This document shows, in pieces, positions 1 to 9,121 of a stretch of DNA of 64,000 bases. Source of the DNA: Anabaena minutissima FACHB-250. GTDB taxonomy: Bacteria > Cyanobacteriota > Cyanobacteriia > Cyanobacteriales > Nostocaceae. The notes under the pieces were generated by a model. That model saw only the letters and a program-made list of their open reading frames with translations. It did no database searches and was not told where the DNA came from. The position numbers were made by a program, and so were the translations under genes. The stretch covers positions 372,001 through 436,000 of the forward strand of contig NZ_JACJRG010000001.1 in NCBI RefSeq assembly GCF_014697125.1, in the 5' to 3' direction. Position 1 is the stretch's first letter. Each line of letters begins with the position of its first letter.

Positions 1-318
1 CCTTTAGGATACATAGCTGTAGAGTCAGGTTGGATTGTGCGTTGTGTCGGTAGACAGCCGTGGACACTTTACGGACAAATTCGCACCGTTGATGCTGCTT
101 CGCGTTTACCTGCAAGTAACGTGCTAGTTTCGCTTACTACTTTTGCCGTAGTTTATACAATTTTGTTTATCACAGCCATGTACTTTGGTAGTCGCATCAT
201 CCGCACAGGGCCAAATCTAGAATTACCAATCCCAGGAACAGAAATCACTAAACCCGCCATCGATACCACCCCTGGCGAGTTTGTCCCCGATGAGCGTCCA
301 GTTGAAGCGAGGGAGTAG
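1..318 (+). CDS. cydA: Cytochrome bd-type quinol oxidase subunit I, C-terminal part (partial)
   Basis: Only the last 105 codons are in the window; the reading frame is open from base 1 and the gene starts upstream. The visible part contains the GWIV..VGRQPW motif typical of CydA ends, where a quinol oxidase core helix begins, then one hydrophobic helix (about VLVSLTTFAVVYTILFITAMYF) and a Pro-rich cytoplasmic tail. CydA carries the haems b558, b595 and d and oxidises quinol while reducing oxygen to water. cydB follows 171 bases downstream on the same strand, so the two form an operon. The gap between them is filled by short tandem repeats. Identity is inferred from the motif plus the adjacent cydB; the haem ligands lie outside the window. 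Confidence 0.9.
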   Translation, partial: PLGYIAVESGWIVRCVGRQPWTLYGQIRTVDAASRLPASNVLVSLTTFAVVYTILFITAMYFGSRIIRTGPNLELPIPGTEITKPAIDTTPGEFVPDERPVEARE

Positions 319-323
319 AAGTA

Positions 324-487
324 GGGGACAGGGGACAGGTGATAGGTGACAGGTGACAGGGGACAGGTAAGTTACTAATAATTTTGTCTATACTCAGCAC
401 TCCACACTCAGCACTCCATACTCCACACTCCACACTCAGCACTCCACACTCCACACTCCACACTCAGCACTCAGCACTCAGCACTAA
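324..487. repeat. Heptameric short tandem repeats (GACAGGG/GTGACAG and CAGCACT/CACACTC types)
   Basis: Two repeat blocks fill the cydA-cydB gap. Bases 324-368 hold degenerate units of GGGACAG/GGTGACA. Bases about 394-487 hold alternating ACTCAGC, ACTCCAC and ACTCCAT heptamers. Such short tandemly repeated repetitive (STRR) sequences are known from heterocystous cyanobacteria. They generate spurious reading frames on both strands, which are not annotated here. Confidence 0.9.
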
Positions 488-489
488 TT

Positions 490-1503
490 ATGGAAACACT
501 GGAATATTTTCTTCCGCAAGTTTGGTTTGTAATTTTAGCCCTCTTTCTCTTCCTCTACGTCATGCTAGATGGATTTGACTTGGGTGTAGGGATTTTATCT
601 CTCACTTCCTCCGATGATGAACGTCGGGGAATTTTGATGACTAGCTTAAGCAACATTTGGGATGCTAACGAAACTTGGCTAGTTCTCATGGGTGGAGGTT
701 TGTTTGGTGCATTTCCCCTCGCTTACGCCACAATTTTAAACGCCTTGTATATCCCAATTCTTGTCATGGTGTTTGGGTTTATTTTCCGGGGTGTGGCGTT
801 TGAGTTTCGGGAATTATCTAGACGGAAATTTTTTTGGAATCTCGCCTTTGGTGCAGGAAGTTTTACGGCTGCACTCGGACAAGGTTTTGCTTTAGGTGCG
901 GTACTCAAAGGAATTAAAGTTGATGAGGCGGGACACTTTATTGGTACTACCTGGGATTGGTTCAGTTTACCATCGGTGTTAGTGGCGTTAACTTTGATTC
1001 AAGGTTACGTGTTGATTGGTTCTACATATTTGGTATGGAAAACCACCGGAGAATTACAAGAAACCCACTATAAAACAGCGAAACTTGCTGCTTTGACTAC
1101 GCTGATAGGTGCGATTTTCATTACTATCAGCACACCATTGATTTATGAAAATGCTAGAGCGCGTTTATTTCAGCAACCACTAGTTTATATTTTCGCCATT
1201 ATTCCGATTTTGGGAGTGTGGTTAATTTGGCAACTTTTGAATAGTCTAAACCGCAAAGAAGAACGTGCGCCTTTTATCTGGACTATCCTATTATTTGTGT
1301 TGTCATTCATTGGCTTGGGATTAATTGTTTTTCCCTACATTATTCCCCCGCAGATTACCATTTATGAGGCGGCTGCTGATCCTAGCTCGTTGGTAATTAT
1401 GATCATTTTTATCGGCTTTCTGATTCCGGTGATGTTGTTCTATAACCTTTATCAGTACATTGTTTTCCGGGGTAAGGTGACTGGTAATGGCTACGGGGAA
1501 TAA
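490..1503 (+). CDS. cydB: Cytochrome bd-type quinol oxidase subunit II
   Basis: A 337-residue, highly hydrophobic protein with the CydB N-terminal signature: a first helix followed by YVMLDGFDLGVGIL (about residues 19-32) and the conserved NIWDANETWLV stretch near residue 57. About eight to nine membrane segments are visible along the length. CydB pairs with CydA in the thylakoid or cytoplasmic membrane as terminal oxidase; subunit II has no haem itself but stabilises the complex. The length matches the family. The start is the ATG just after the repeat tract; no strong Shine-Dalgarno is seen because the repeat lies directly upstream, so translation may be coupled to or dependent on the cydA message. 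Confidence 0.95.
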   Translation: METLEYFLPQVWFVILALFLFLYVMLDGFDLGVGILSLTSSDDERRGILMTSLSNIWDANETWLVLMGGGLFGAFPLAYATILNALYIPILVMVFGFIFRGVAFEFRELSRRKFFWNLAFGAGSFTAALGQGFALGAVLKGIKVDEAGHFIGTTWDWFSLPSVLVALTLIQGYVLIGSTYLVWKTTGELQETHYKTAKLAALTTLIGAIFITISTPLIYENARARLFQQPLVYIFAIIPILGVWLIWQLLNSLNRKEERAPFIWTILLFVLSFIGLGLIVFPYIIPPQITIYEAAADPSSLVIMIIFIGFLIPVMLFYNLYQYIVFRGKVTGNGYGE

Positions 1504-1637
1504 ACTCTTACCGGTTCGTAGTAAGGACTTTAGTCCTTTTTGCTGCAATAGTCGGTCGGAGACGATGGCGTACCCGCCCACCGGAGGTGATCGCATTAGT
1601 GCAAGATGTGTATATATTGATTTAATCAGCGATCGCC

Positions 1638-2162
1638 TTGAGTTACGATAACACCTGCAAATACCTAGCCGAAACATACCCAGCCGATTTTGCCAGATGG
1701 TTACTCGCATCTGAGACAACAGATATTGAGGTACTTAAAACCGAACTTACTCTCGAACCCATTCGCGCTGATTCGGTGACATTCCTACAAATTGCCAGTC
1801 AAATCTTACACTTAGAGTTTCAGACTACACCTAAATCTACACCCCCACTCGATTTTCGGATGCTGGATTATTACACCAGATTGAAACGTCAATACGGGTG
1901 CGATATTAAACAGGTGTTAATTTTTCTCCAACCCACCTCCTCAGAAATTGTGTTGAAGAATCAGTATGTAGATACGAATACTACACACAGATATCGAACG
2001 ATTAGATTGTGGGAAGAAGACCCTATACCACTGCTAGCTAATCCCGCACTTTTACCACTGGCGACATTGGCAAGAACTAAATCACCCACAGACTTATTAA
2101 CCCAAGGTTTCTTTCATTGGTTGCTATTGTGTAGCTATGCTAGTCAGAGGTTCATAAAATAG
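1638..2162 (+). pseudogene. Truncated Rpn/PD-(D/E)XK family nuclease (DUF4351-type transposase-like protein)
   Basis: The first ~155 residues match the pattern of the cyanobacterial Rpn-type recombination-promoting nuclease family: YDNxCKYLAExYPADFxRWLL near the N-terminus, the acidic LKTELTLEPIRAD, the HLEFQT motif (about residues 55-60, nuclease core E-x-Q) and LDYYTRLKRQYG. Full-length relatives are usually about 270-310 residues. Here homology stops after DLLTQ at about residue 155, and 16 unrelated residues end in a stop. The start is a TTG overlapping a HIP1 site; no ATG is available in frame. I read this as a 3'-truncated gene. It might still fold as a minimal nuclease core, but the lost C-terminus makes function doubtful. 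Confidence 0.7.
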
Positions 2163-2256
2163 AGGAAGTGTAGCCATCCGATCGCCTGACCTCACACCAC
2201 TCCACTACAATATATATAGATATTGTTGCGAATTGTATAGTTAGGGTTTAGCTGTC

Positions 2257-3276
2257 ATGGCTGCCGCCGTTTTAATTCAAAATCTACAAAAGCGTTACGG
2301 TACTGTTGAAGCCGTTAAGGATGTTTCCTTCCAGGTAGAACCAGGAGAAATCTTTGGGTTACTCGGCCCCAACGGTGCAGGTAAAACAACTACTCTGCGT
2401 GCATTGTGTACCCTCACTACACCAGATGCAGGCAAAATTGAAGTGTCTGGTATTTCTGTGTTGGATAACCCCAGAGTAGCTAGACAACGGCTAGGCTACA
2501 TAGCGCAAGAAGTCGCTTTAGATAAAGTGTTAACAGGACGCGAACTGCTACAATTGCAAGCCGCGCTTTATCACCTCCCAGGCGCAGTAGCCAAACAGCG
2601 TATTCAGACAGTTTTAGATTTACTTGGTTTACAAGAATACGCCGATAAAAAAACTGGGACTTACTCTGGGGGTTTACGCAAGCGTCTAGACTTGGCGGCT
2701 GGGTTACTTCATGCACCAGATGTTCTAGTGTTAGATGAACCCACAGTAGGACTTGACATAGAAAGCCGTTTCGTGGTATGGGAATTCTTACGGAAACTGC
2801 GGGAATCAGGAACAACGGTAGTAATTACCAGCCATTATTTAGAAGAGGTTGACGCATTAGCCGATCGCGTCGCCATCATCGACCGGGGCGTAGTGATTGC
2901 TGTGGGTACACCTTCAGAATTAAAAGATAGAGTAGGAGGCGATCGCATCACCTTACGCATCCGCGAATTTTCCCCTACAGAAGAAGCAGTACAAGCCAAA
3001 GAAATCTTACAAGAATTATCTTTTGTTAAAGAAGTCATCATCAACAACGCTCAAGGTAACTCGCTCAACTTGGTAGTAACACCGCAAAATGATGCTCTGA
3101 TTAATGTCCAACAAACATTAAACAATGCAGGTTTACCAATCTTTGGCATTGCCCAATCCCGTCCTAGCCTAGATGATGTCTACCTCGCCGCCACTGGACG
3201 CACCCTCATGGATGCCGAACTAGCAGGAGTCGCCAACCGCGATCCTAAAGCTGAGAAAAAGCAGAATATGCGTTAA
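2257..3276 (+). CDS. ABC-2 type exporter ATP-binding protein (DrrA-like)
   Basis: A 339-residue ATPase. Visible motifs are Walker A GPNGAGKT (residues 37-44), the ABC signature core SGG at 137-139 within YSGGLRKRLDLA, Walker B VLVLDEP with catalytic D160-E161, and the switch histidine in ITSHYLEEVD. About 100 residues after the ATPase core form the C-terminal extension seen in the DrrA/daunorubicin-resistance class, ending in DDVYLAATGRTL. It energises export of a hydrophobic compound, lipid or polysaccharide through the permease encoded 92 bases downstream. The actual substrate cannot be told from sequence. Confidence 0.93.
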   Translation: MAAAVLIQNLQKRYGTVEAVKDVSFQVEPGEIFGLLGPNGAGKTTTLRALCTLTTPDAGKIEVSGISVLDNPRVARQRLGYIAQEVALDKVLTGRELLQLQAALYHLPGAVAKQRIQTVLDLLGLQEYADKKTGTYSGGLRKRLDLAAGLLHAPDVLVLDEPTVGLDIESRFVVWEFLRKLRESGTTVVITSHYLEEVDALADRVAIIDRGVVIAVGTPSELKDRVGGDRITLRIREFSPTEEAVQAKEILQELSFVKEVIINNAQGNSLNLVVTPQNDALINVQQTLNNAGLPIFGIAQSRPSLDDVYLAATGRTLMDAELAGVANRDPKAEKKQNMR

Positions 3277-3368
3277 ATCAATTCAAAATTCAACATCCAA
3301 AATGAAAGAATCTTTTGACCTTTGACTTTTAATTTTTTCATGCCCAATGCCCCATTCCCTAAATTCCT

Positions 3369-4256
3369 ATGAGTGTAACCCCTAAACCTGATATCAATTG
3401 GCAACCAGCGACATTACCGCAAGCCAACACCGAAACAACCCCTAATTTTTTTGGTGAATTAGTCCAAGAGACATTAGCTTTAACTCGTCGCTTGTTTATT
3501 CAATTACAACGCCGTCCCTCAAGCTTATTGGCGAGTATTGTTCAGCCTGTCATGTGGTTAGTATTATTTGGTGCGTTGTTCCAAAACGCGCCTAAAGGGT
3601 TATTCGGCAGTACGACAAATTACGGTCAATTCTTGGCAGCAGGTATAATAGTATTCACAGCCTTTGCGGGAGCGTTAAATGCTGGTTTACCTGTCATGTT
3701 TGATCGAGAATTTGGTTTTTTGAACCGCTTGTTAGTTGCTCCCCTGGCTTCGCGGTTTTCGATTGTGTTTGCATCAGCCATTTTTATTATTAGCCAGAGC
3801 TTACTACAAGCGGCTGTAATTATTGGTGCGGCGGCGTTTCTGGGTGCTGGGCTACCTGATGCTATGGGATTAAGTGCGATCGCTCTTATCGTCTTCCTGC
3901 TAGCATTGGGAGTTACTGCTATTTCCCTGGGTTTAGCTTTTGCTCTACCTGGACATATTGAATTAATCGCAGTAATTTTTGTTACTAACCTACCGTTACT
4001 ATTCGCCAGCACTGCTCTAGCACCTTTATCCTTCATGCCCAAGTGGTTGCAGGTTGTTGCTACCCTTAATCCTCTCAGCTACGCCATTGAACCCATTCGC
4101 TATCTTTATACTCACAGCACTTGGGGACTGAGTAGTGTAGTCATGCAAGCACCTTGGGGTGATGTTACCTTTGGTGGTGCATTGCTAATCTTATTTGGGT
4201 TTGCTTTAGTTGCTTTACTCAGCATTCAACCCCAACTTCGCCGAACTCTTGCGTAA
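3369..4256 (+). CDS. ABC-2 type transporter permease
   Basis: A 295-residue membrane protein with a short soluble N-terminus (about 40 residues), a coupling-helix region LTRRLFIQLQRRPSS, and about six hydrophobic segments. LNPLSYAIEPIRYL near residue 240 is the typical ABC-2 permease signature before the last helix. It is encoded directly after the DrrA-like ATPase on the same strand and would form the half or full transporter with it. Substrate unknown; drug, lipid or glycan export are all possible for this family. Confidence 0.92.
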   Translation: MSVTPKPDINWQPATLPQANTETTPNFFGELVQETLALTRRLFIQLQRRPSSLLASIVQPVMWLVLFGALFQNAPKGLFGSTTNYGQFLAAGIIVFTAFAGALNAGLPVMFDREFGFLNRLLVAPLASRFSIVFASAIFIISQSLLQAAVIIGAAAFLGAGLPDAMGLSAIALIVFLLALGVTAISLGLAFALPGHIELIAVIFVTNLPLLFASTALAPLSFMPKWLQVVATLNPLSYAIEPIRYLYTHSTWGLSSVVMQAPWGDVTFGGALLILFGFALVALLSIQPQLRRTLA

Positions 4257-4436
4257 TATAAAAGCAGTCCCTATCAACTTTATATTCATACATTGCTAAC
4301 TGAAAAAGAGTTTAGGGATGAGAAGCTAGAAGCTAGAGGCTAGAGGCTAGTAATTTTTTACTCAGCACCGGCTAAACGCCGCGCTACCGCTAACAGCACT
4401 CAGCACTCACAACTAAGGATGGTGTTAGAGGAACTT

Positions 4437-4811
4437 ATGAAAAAATCACTTTCAGCAATCACTAAACTTGTAATGGCAACAGTTGCCAGCGTTGGTTTTG
4501 CTTCTTTACTCACAGCGCAACCTAGCCTTGCTCAACTTGGTACAGTAGACGCAGGTGGCAATAATGCAGATCAGCAAAATAATATTGACTTTAGCAATGG
4601 CAATTTCAATATGTTTGACTTGATTCATCGAGCAACTTTAGGAACTGGTTCTTGGGATGCTAACCAGCAAAACCAACAAATAGATGAAGCCGCCAAGGCA
4701 TTTAGAGAAAAACAAAACCGAGCAAATACCAATAATCAGCAGCGAGGGCAGATACTTCCTTTGCCAAATGTTACTAGTCCAAGTGTTAACGAGCCAGCAG
4801 TTCAACCTTAA
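4437..4811 (+). CDS. Small exported protein of unknown function
   Basis: A 124-residue protein with a clear Sec signal peptide: MKKS, a hydrophobic stretch to about residue 27, then a cleavage-like SLAQ. The mature part is Asn/Gln-rich (NNADQQNNIDFSNGNFN; later NNQQRGQ) and hydrophilic, with no recognised domain. The start was set at 4437, not the in-frame ATG at 4419, because AGAGGAA lies 5 bases before it and because it places the Lys-rich signal peptide at the N-terminus. Expected in periplasm or cell surface. Conserved hypothetical at best; no function assigned. Confidence 0.8.
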   Translation: MKKSLSAITKLVMATVASVGFASLLTAQPSLAQLGTVDAGGNNADQQNNIDFSNGNFNMFDLIHRATLGTGSWDANQQNQQIDEAAKAFREKQNRANTNNQQRGQILPLPNVTSPSVNEPAVQP

Positions 4812-4904
4812 ATGAATAAGAGTGCTGAGTTATGAGTCAAGCGACTACTCAGCACTCTTGAAAAATATCCTACTTGCAGTGGACTGACTAAGTTATGAGA
4901 TGTA

Positions 4905-4995
4905 GGTTGGGTTGAGGAACGAAACCCAACACCGAGATCCATTTTGGGTTTCCAAAATCCATATCGGGCTGCGTTACCCTTTACCCAACCTACTA
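4905..4995. repeat. Imperfect palindromic intergenic repeat (GTAGGTTGGGT...ACCCAACCTAC)
   Basis: An outer inverted repeat GTAGGTTGGGT / ACCCAACCTAC encloses an inner GGTTGGGTTGAG / AACCCAAC copy and the phrase GAGATCCATTTTGGG. Closely related words occur at about 10338-10370 and 51530-51575, so this is a dispersed genomic repeat, not a gene. The 75-residue reading frame crossing it is an artefact. Confidence 0.75.
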
Positions 4996-5012
4996 GCTAG
5001 CTACTCACTACT

Positions 5013-5110
5013 TAGCACTCAGCACTCAGCACTCAGCACTCAGCACTCAGCACTCAGCACTCAGCACTCAGCACTCAGCACTCAGCACTCAGCACTCAGC
5101 ACTCAGCACT
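5013..5110. repeat. STRR array, about 14 copies of CAGCACT
   Basis: A nearly perfect tandem run of the heptamer CAGCACT (about 98 bases), immediately before the 3' end of the PrxQ gene on the opposite strand. Slipped-strand length variation is likely between strains. Confidence 0.95.
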
Positions 5111-5127
5111 CACTACTCACCACTCAC

Positions 5128-5565
5128 CTACAGCCCTAAAGCAGCTAAAACATCACCAGCATGGGTAGTTGTGTTGACGCTAGCATCAACGTGAGTGATT
5201 TTACCTTCGGGACTAATGACGTAAGTAACACGTTTGGCATAGCCACCACCATCAACATCGTAAGCTTTGATGAGAGATTGGTTGGTGTCAGCCAATAAAG
5301 GAAAATTCAGATTATATTTTTGGGTAAATGCCTGATGAGAAGCTTCATCATCAGCACTAACTCCCAGAACAACTACATCTTTGCCTTGATAGTCTGGTTG
5401 AGCATCCCGGAAGCTACAAGCCTGCTTAGTGCAGCCTGGGGTGTCATCTTTGGGATAAAAATATAAAACAACAGTCTTTCCAGCAAAATCAGATAATGAA
5501 ACGGTGTTGCCGTTAGTATCTTTGACGGTAAATGCAGGTGCATTTGTACCAACCGCTAGAGGCAT
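5128..5565 (-). CDS. Peroxiredoxin of the PrxQ/BCP type
   Basis: A 145-residue thiol peroxidase. The active site motif is TPGCTKQAC: peroxidatic Cys45 and resolving Cys50 five residues apart on one helix, which defines the atypical 2-Cys PrxQ/BCP group. KTVVLYFYPKDDTPGC and VLGVSADDEASHQAF fit the thioredoxin fold. It reduces hydrogen peroxide and alkyl hydroperoxides using thioredoxin, probably in the cytosol; no signal peptide is present. It is transcribed alone; its stop is 17 bases from a long CAGCACT array that could act as or replace a terminator. Confidence 0.95.
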   Translation of the reverse strand: MPLAVGTNAPAFTVKDTNGNTVSLSDFAGKTVVLYFYPKDDTPGCTKQACSFRDAQPDYQGKDVVVLGVSADDEASHQAFTQKYNLNFPLLADTNQSLIKAYDVDGGGYAKRVTYVISPEGKITHVDASVNTTTHAGDVLAALGL

Positions 5566-5732
5566 AATGAACCTTTCCTGTTTTAGATTGTTGATGACTT
5601 TGAGATTTTACAATAATTTACAATAATTTCATGACATTAGTGTAAAAACTAAGGCTAAGGACAGAGGAGCAGAGGAGAACAATTTCATTTCCCATGCCCC
5701 ATTCCCAATGACTCATTCCCAAAGATAAAACT

Positions 5733-6137
5733 ATGTCCGTGGTTAACTCTCAAAACTCCAAAATCCTGACTTATCCGCCTAGCAGCGTCAAAAGGGCTGA
5801 AAAATCACTGCTTTGTTCTCCCTTCAAAATCAAATTATTTGAGACTATGCGTCGTCAGAGTGTGGCCTTGGGTGCGATCGCATCAGAAAATGGTGTCAAA
5901 CATGGCTACACCCAAAAACCTCTATCAGAATTGTCCTGTGATAACGATTTGGGTTGGTTAATCGAAGTAGGGATACTGCGGCGCGAAGTCGATGGACAGG
6001 GGATTACAGATGGTTTTCGCCTGACTCCTTTAGGTCATCAACTGAGCGAAAAATACCAAGGTCAAAACTTACCTGCTCCCTCATGGCGCGATCGCCTATA
6101 TAATGCCGTGATTCGTTGGTTGAGACTCCCTTTATAG
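5733..6137 (+). CDS. Conserved cyanobacterial small protein (Npun_F0494-like)
   Basis: A 134-residue soluble protein with no membrane segment. It contains blocks that I recognise as conserved among cyanobacteria: YPPSSVKRAEKSLLCSPF, MRRQSVALGAIASENGVK and REVDGQGITDGFRLTPLG. The last block looks like the recognition/wing portion of a winged-helix fold, but that is a weak inference. It matches, from memory, the family annotated as Npun_F0494. Monocistronic; downstream intergenic sequence separates it from cobQ. Function unknown. Confidence 0.75.
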   Translation: MSVVNSQNSKILTYPPSSVKRAEKSLLCSPFKIKLFETMRRQSVALGAIASENGVKHGYTQKPLSELSCDNDLGWLIEVGILRREVDGQGITDGFRLTPLGHQLSEKYQGQNLPAPSWRDRLYNAVIRWLRLPL

Positions 6138-6408
6138 CTGAAACCAGCCAAAAGTTAGGATTAAGTATTTTCAGGGAACAATAAATACGGAGAAACATCA
6201 ACCCATTTATCAATCCTTTACCATCTTCATCTTGATCAATTGGTGGGATTGTTAAGCTGGGTTGCATATTTTCTTTAATTTGAAGCAGAATATCTGTCCT
6301 CAGCCTACGATGGGCATTGGAGATTTCTAGCCTTTATGCTAAAACTCACACAACTTACGTCATTACGAATTAGTAACATCCCCTTATTTTGAATAATTAA
6401 CAGCGTCT

Positions 6409-7884
6409 ATGAAATCTATTATGGTAGTGGGGACAACTTCTCACGCAGGGAAATCACTGATAACTACGGCTATTTGTCGGATTTTGTCTCGGCGTGGCTG
6501 GCGAGTAGCCCCCTTTAAAGGACAAAATATGGCTTTAAATGCCTATGTTACAGCCAATGGAGGAGAAATTGGCTACGCACAGGCAGTGCAAGCTTGGGCA
6601 GCAGGTGTGATACCTTGGGTAGAAATGAACCCGATTTTGCTCAAACCTCAAGGAGATATGACATCTCAGGTAATTATCAGAGGTAGGTATGTAGGTAAAG
6701 TTAATGCGGCTGACTATTACGAGCAATATTTTGAAATGGGTTGGCGGGCAATTGAAGAATCTTTACAGCATTTAGGCACAGAATTTGATGTCGTCGTCTG
6801 CGAAGGTGCGGGAAGTCCAGCCGAAATCAATCTCAAGCACCGCGACTTGACCAATATGCGGATAGCAAAATATTTAAATGCCCCCACCATACTAGTAGTT
6901 GATATTGACCGTGGAGGAGCTTTTGCCCACATTGTTGGCACACTAGAATTACTCGATCCAGACGAACGTCAATTAATTAAAGGTATAGTAATTAACAAGT
7001 TTCGGGGACAGCGATCGATTTTAGATCCGGGAATCAAATGGTTAGAAGAACGGACAAAAATTCCTGTCATTGGAGTAATACCATACCTGCAAGAATTATT
7101 CCCCGCCGAAGATTCCCTAGATTTGCTCGACCGTAAACCATCAAAAGCCCAGACTGATGTAAATATCAGTGTGATTCGCCTACCCAGAATTGCCAACTTT
7201 ACCGACTTTGACCCCCTGGAATCAGAATCAACGGTATCAGTAAGATACGTGAGTCCAAAGCATGATTTGGGACATCCAGATGCGGTGATACTACCAGGGA
7301 CAAAAACCACAATTGCAGATTTAATTCTGCTGCAAAAAACTGGTATGGCTGAAGCAATTCAAAACTATGCTGCTTCTGGTGGGACAGTTTTGGGTATTTG
7401 TGGCGGCTACCAAATGCTAGGACAAATCATTGCCGATCCTGAAGGTGTGGAAGGACAAGCAGGCAGATATCAAGGCTTAAATCTCTTGCCCATTAAAACC
7501 GTGATTACAGGCCAGAAAATTGCCCGTCAGCGTCAAGTTAGCTCAAATTTCCCCCAAGCGGGATTACCTGTAACTGGGTTTGAAATTCATCAGGGGCGAT
7601 CGCGTATAGAACCACAAGGAGATACTCAGGCCTATCAAGCTTTATTTGATGATGCTAACTTAGGATTGGTAGATAGCTGTCAATCAGTTTGGGGTACATA
7701 TCTCCACGGACTGTTTGATAATGGCCCTTGGCGACGCGCTTGGCTCAATCGCCTCCGCCAACAACGAGGATTGAAATCTTTGCCTACAGGTGTTGCCAAC
7801 TACCGAGAACAACGGGAGCAGATGCTAGACCATCTGGCGACTGAAGTTGAAACCCACTTAGATTTAACACCCTTTTTGTCGTAG
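6409..7884 (+). CDS. cobQ: Cobyric acid synthase
   Basis: A 491-residue glutamine-dependent amidotransferase that amidates four carboxylates of adenosylcobyrinic acid a,c-diamide in cobalamin (or pseudocobalamin) synthesis. The N-terminal dethiobiotin-synthetase-like ATPase domain starts with GTTSHAGKS (residues 8-16) and contains CEGAGSPAEINL and DIDRGGAFA. The C-terminal class I glutaminase domain shows GICGGYQMLG with nucleophile Cys331 and the later catalytic His in TYLHGLF. Length fits the family. A ferredoxin gene follows after 14 bases on the same strand. Confidence 0.96.
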   Translation: MKSIMVVGTTSHAGKSLITTAICRILSRRGWRVAPFKGQNMALNAYVTANGGEIGYAQAVQAWAAGVIPWVEMNPILLKPQGDMTSQVIIRGRYVGKVNAADYYEQYFEMGWRAIEESLQHLGTEFDVVVCEGAGSPAEINLKHRDLTNMRIAKYLNAPTILVVDIDRGGAFAHIVGTLELLDPDERQLIKGIVINKFRGQRSILDPGIKWLEERTKIPVIGVIPYLQELFPAEDSLDLLDRKPSKAQTDVNISVIRLPRIANFTDFDPLESESTVSVRYVSPKHDLGHPDAVILPGTKTTIADLILLQKTGMAEAIQNYAASGGTVLGICGGYQMLGQIIADPEGVEGQAGRYQGLNLLPIKTVITGQKIARQRQVSSNFPQAGLPVTGFEIHQGRSRIEPQGDTQAYQALFDDANLGLVDSCQSVWGTYLHGLFDNGPWRRAWLNRLRQQRGLKSLPTGVANYREQREQMLDHLATEVETHLDLTPFLS

Positions 7885-7898
7885 TTAGGCTAGATTTC

Positions 7899-8138
7899 AT
7901 GAATGTTCGTGTCCGCTTTTTGCCAGATGATATCACCATTGATGCTGAAGTAGGAGAACCCCTATTAGATGTAGCAGATAGAGCTGGGGTTTTCATTCCC
8001 ACTGGTTGTCTGATGGGGACTTGTCATGCTTGTACAGTAGACCTTGATGATGGAGATACTATTCGTGCTTGCATTACATCTGTACCACCAAAAGATGAAG
8101 AATTAACCATCCATCTATTTACTGACCCAACTTGGTAG
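7899..8138 (+). CDS. Plant-type [2Fe-2S] ferredoxin-like protein
   Basis: A 79-residue protein with the beta-grasp ferredoxin pattern: GEPLLDVADRAGVFIPTGC, cluster ligands C37-x4-C42-x2-C45 (GCLMGTCHAC) and a fourth Cys at about residue 58 (IRACIT). It is shorter than photosynthetic PetF (about 98 residues), so it is probably a specialised electron carrier. It starts 14 bases after the cobQ stop and is likely co-transcribed with it, which hints at a redox role tied to corrinoid metabolism, though this is inference. Confidence 0.9.
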   Translation: MNVRVRFLPDDITIDAEVGEPLLDVADRAGVFIPTGCLMGTCHACTVDLDDGDTIRACITSVPPKDEELTIHLFTDPTW

Positions 8139-8201
8139 TTTTTTCATCCAACCACAGAAGAAATATAAGATAGGCATAGGCTCAACCAAGATGCGATCGT
8201 C

Positions 8202-8888
8202 ATGGTAAAAACACCTCCACAGCATCGGACAATTCCCCTTCTAGAAAACGGCGACAAACTCAGCCGGTATGAATTTGAGCGTCGCTACAACGCCATGTCC
8301 AACCAGAGAAAAGCTGAATTAATCGAAGGGATTGTCTACATTATGCCTGCTGCTTTGCGTTTTAGAAGTCACGGTCAACCGCATGGTTGGATTCTGACAT
8401 GGCTTGGTACTTATGAAGCCGCTACTCCTGGTGTAGCCTTGGGCGTTGAACCAACTGTGCGGCTAGATTTAGATAATGAACCTCAACCAGATGCCGTTCT
8501 TATCATCACGCCAGAAGCAGGCGGTCAAACAAGACTAAGTGATGATGACTATATCGAAGGCGCACCAGAGTTAATTATCGAAATTGCCGCCAGCAGTGTC
8601 GCCATTGATCTTCATGGCAAAAAACAGGCTTACCGCCGCAATGGAGTTAAAGAATATATCGTCTGGCAAGTTCTAGAGCAAAAACTGAGTTGGTTTTATT
8701 TAGAACAGGGTGAATATTTGGAATTAGTCCCTGATGATGATAAAATTTTGCGAAGTCGAGTTTTTCCAGGTTTGTGGTTAGCGATCGCAGATTTATTAGC
8801 CGGGAATATTCAGTCTGTATTGGCTGTTTTACAAAGCGGGTTACAATCCGCCGAACACGCGACATTTGTCAAGAAACTCGCAGTTTGA
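8202..8888 (+). CDS. Uma2 family (DUF820) putative restriction-like nuclease
   Basis: A 228-residue protein of the PD-(D/E)XK-type Uma2/DUF820 family, hugely expanded in cyanobacteria. The nuclease core is visible: D97 in PQPDAVL, the E-rich strand PELIIEIAASS (E123, E127) and K140/K141 in DLHGKKQAYRRNGVKEYIVW. The family is named for nuclease-like folds; the biological role is unknown, and some members sit near mobile or toxin-like loci. Stand-alone here, with no obvious partner. Confidence 0.88.
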   Translation: MVKTPPQHRTIPLLENGDKLSRYEFERRYNAMSNQRKAELIEGIVYIMPAALRFRSHGQPHGWILTWLGTYEAATPGVALGVEPTVRLDLDNEPQPDAVLIITPEAGGQTRLSDDDYIEGAPELIIEIAASSVAIDLHGKKQAYRRNGVKEYIVWQVLEQKLSWFYLEQGEYLELVPDDDKILRSRVFPGLWLAIADLLAGNIQSVLAVLQSGLQSAEHATFVKKLAV

Positions 8889-9121
8889 GATAGATATCCA
8901 GCATACCAGACTACCAAACCCTATAACCGTGGCGTTACATCATTTACAGTATTTGCGGTCAAGTATAGGGCATCTTGATTGTTAATGGCGTAAACTTTTT
9001 CAACATAAACACCCGACACTAGTTATAATTTCCTATAAGTTGAAAAAAGTCTTAAGATTAGCGTAATAGTTACGCTTGTCTTATAACGACTAGCTGAAAA
9101 TCAATATTAGGAGGACTATCT

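Noticed and set aside
248..578. Reading frames on both strands through the repeats between cydA and cydB
   Set aside because: Composed of tandem heptamers; periodic residues (TPHSALH) only.
1321..1719. 132-residue minus-strand frame over the cydB end
   Set aside because: Overlaps the well-supported cydB gene; no family pattern.
4912..5139. 75-residue plus-strand frame into the CAGCACT array
   Set aside because: Two thirds is STRR (STQHSAL repeats) and the rest is a dispersed palindrome.
6004..6267. 87-residue minus-strand frame between the Npun_F0494-like gene and cobQ
   Set aside because: Overlaps the 3' end of a better gene; composition not protein-like.
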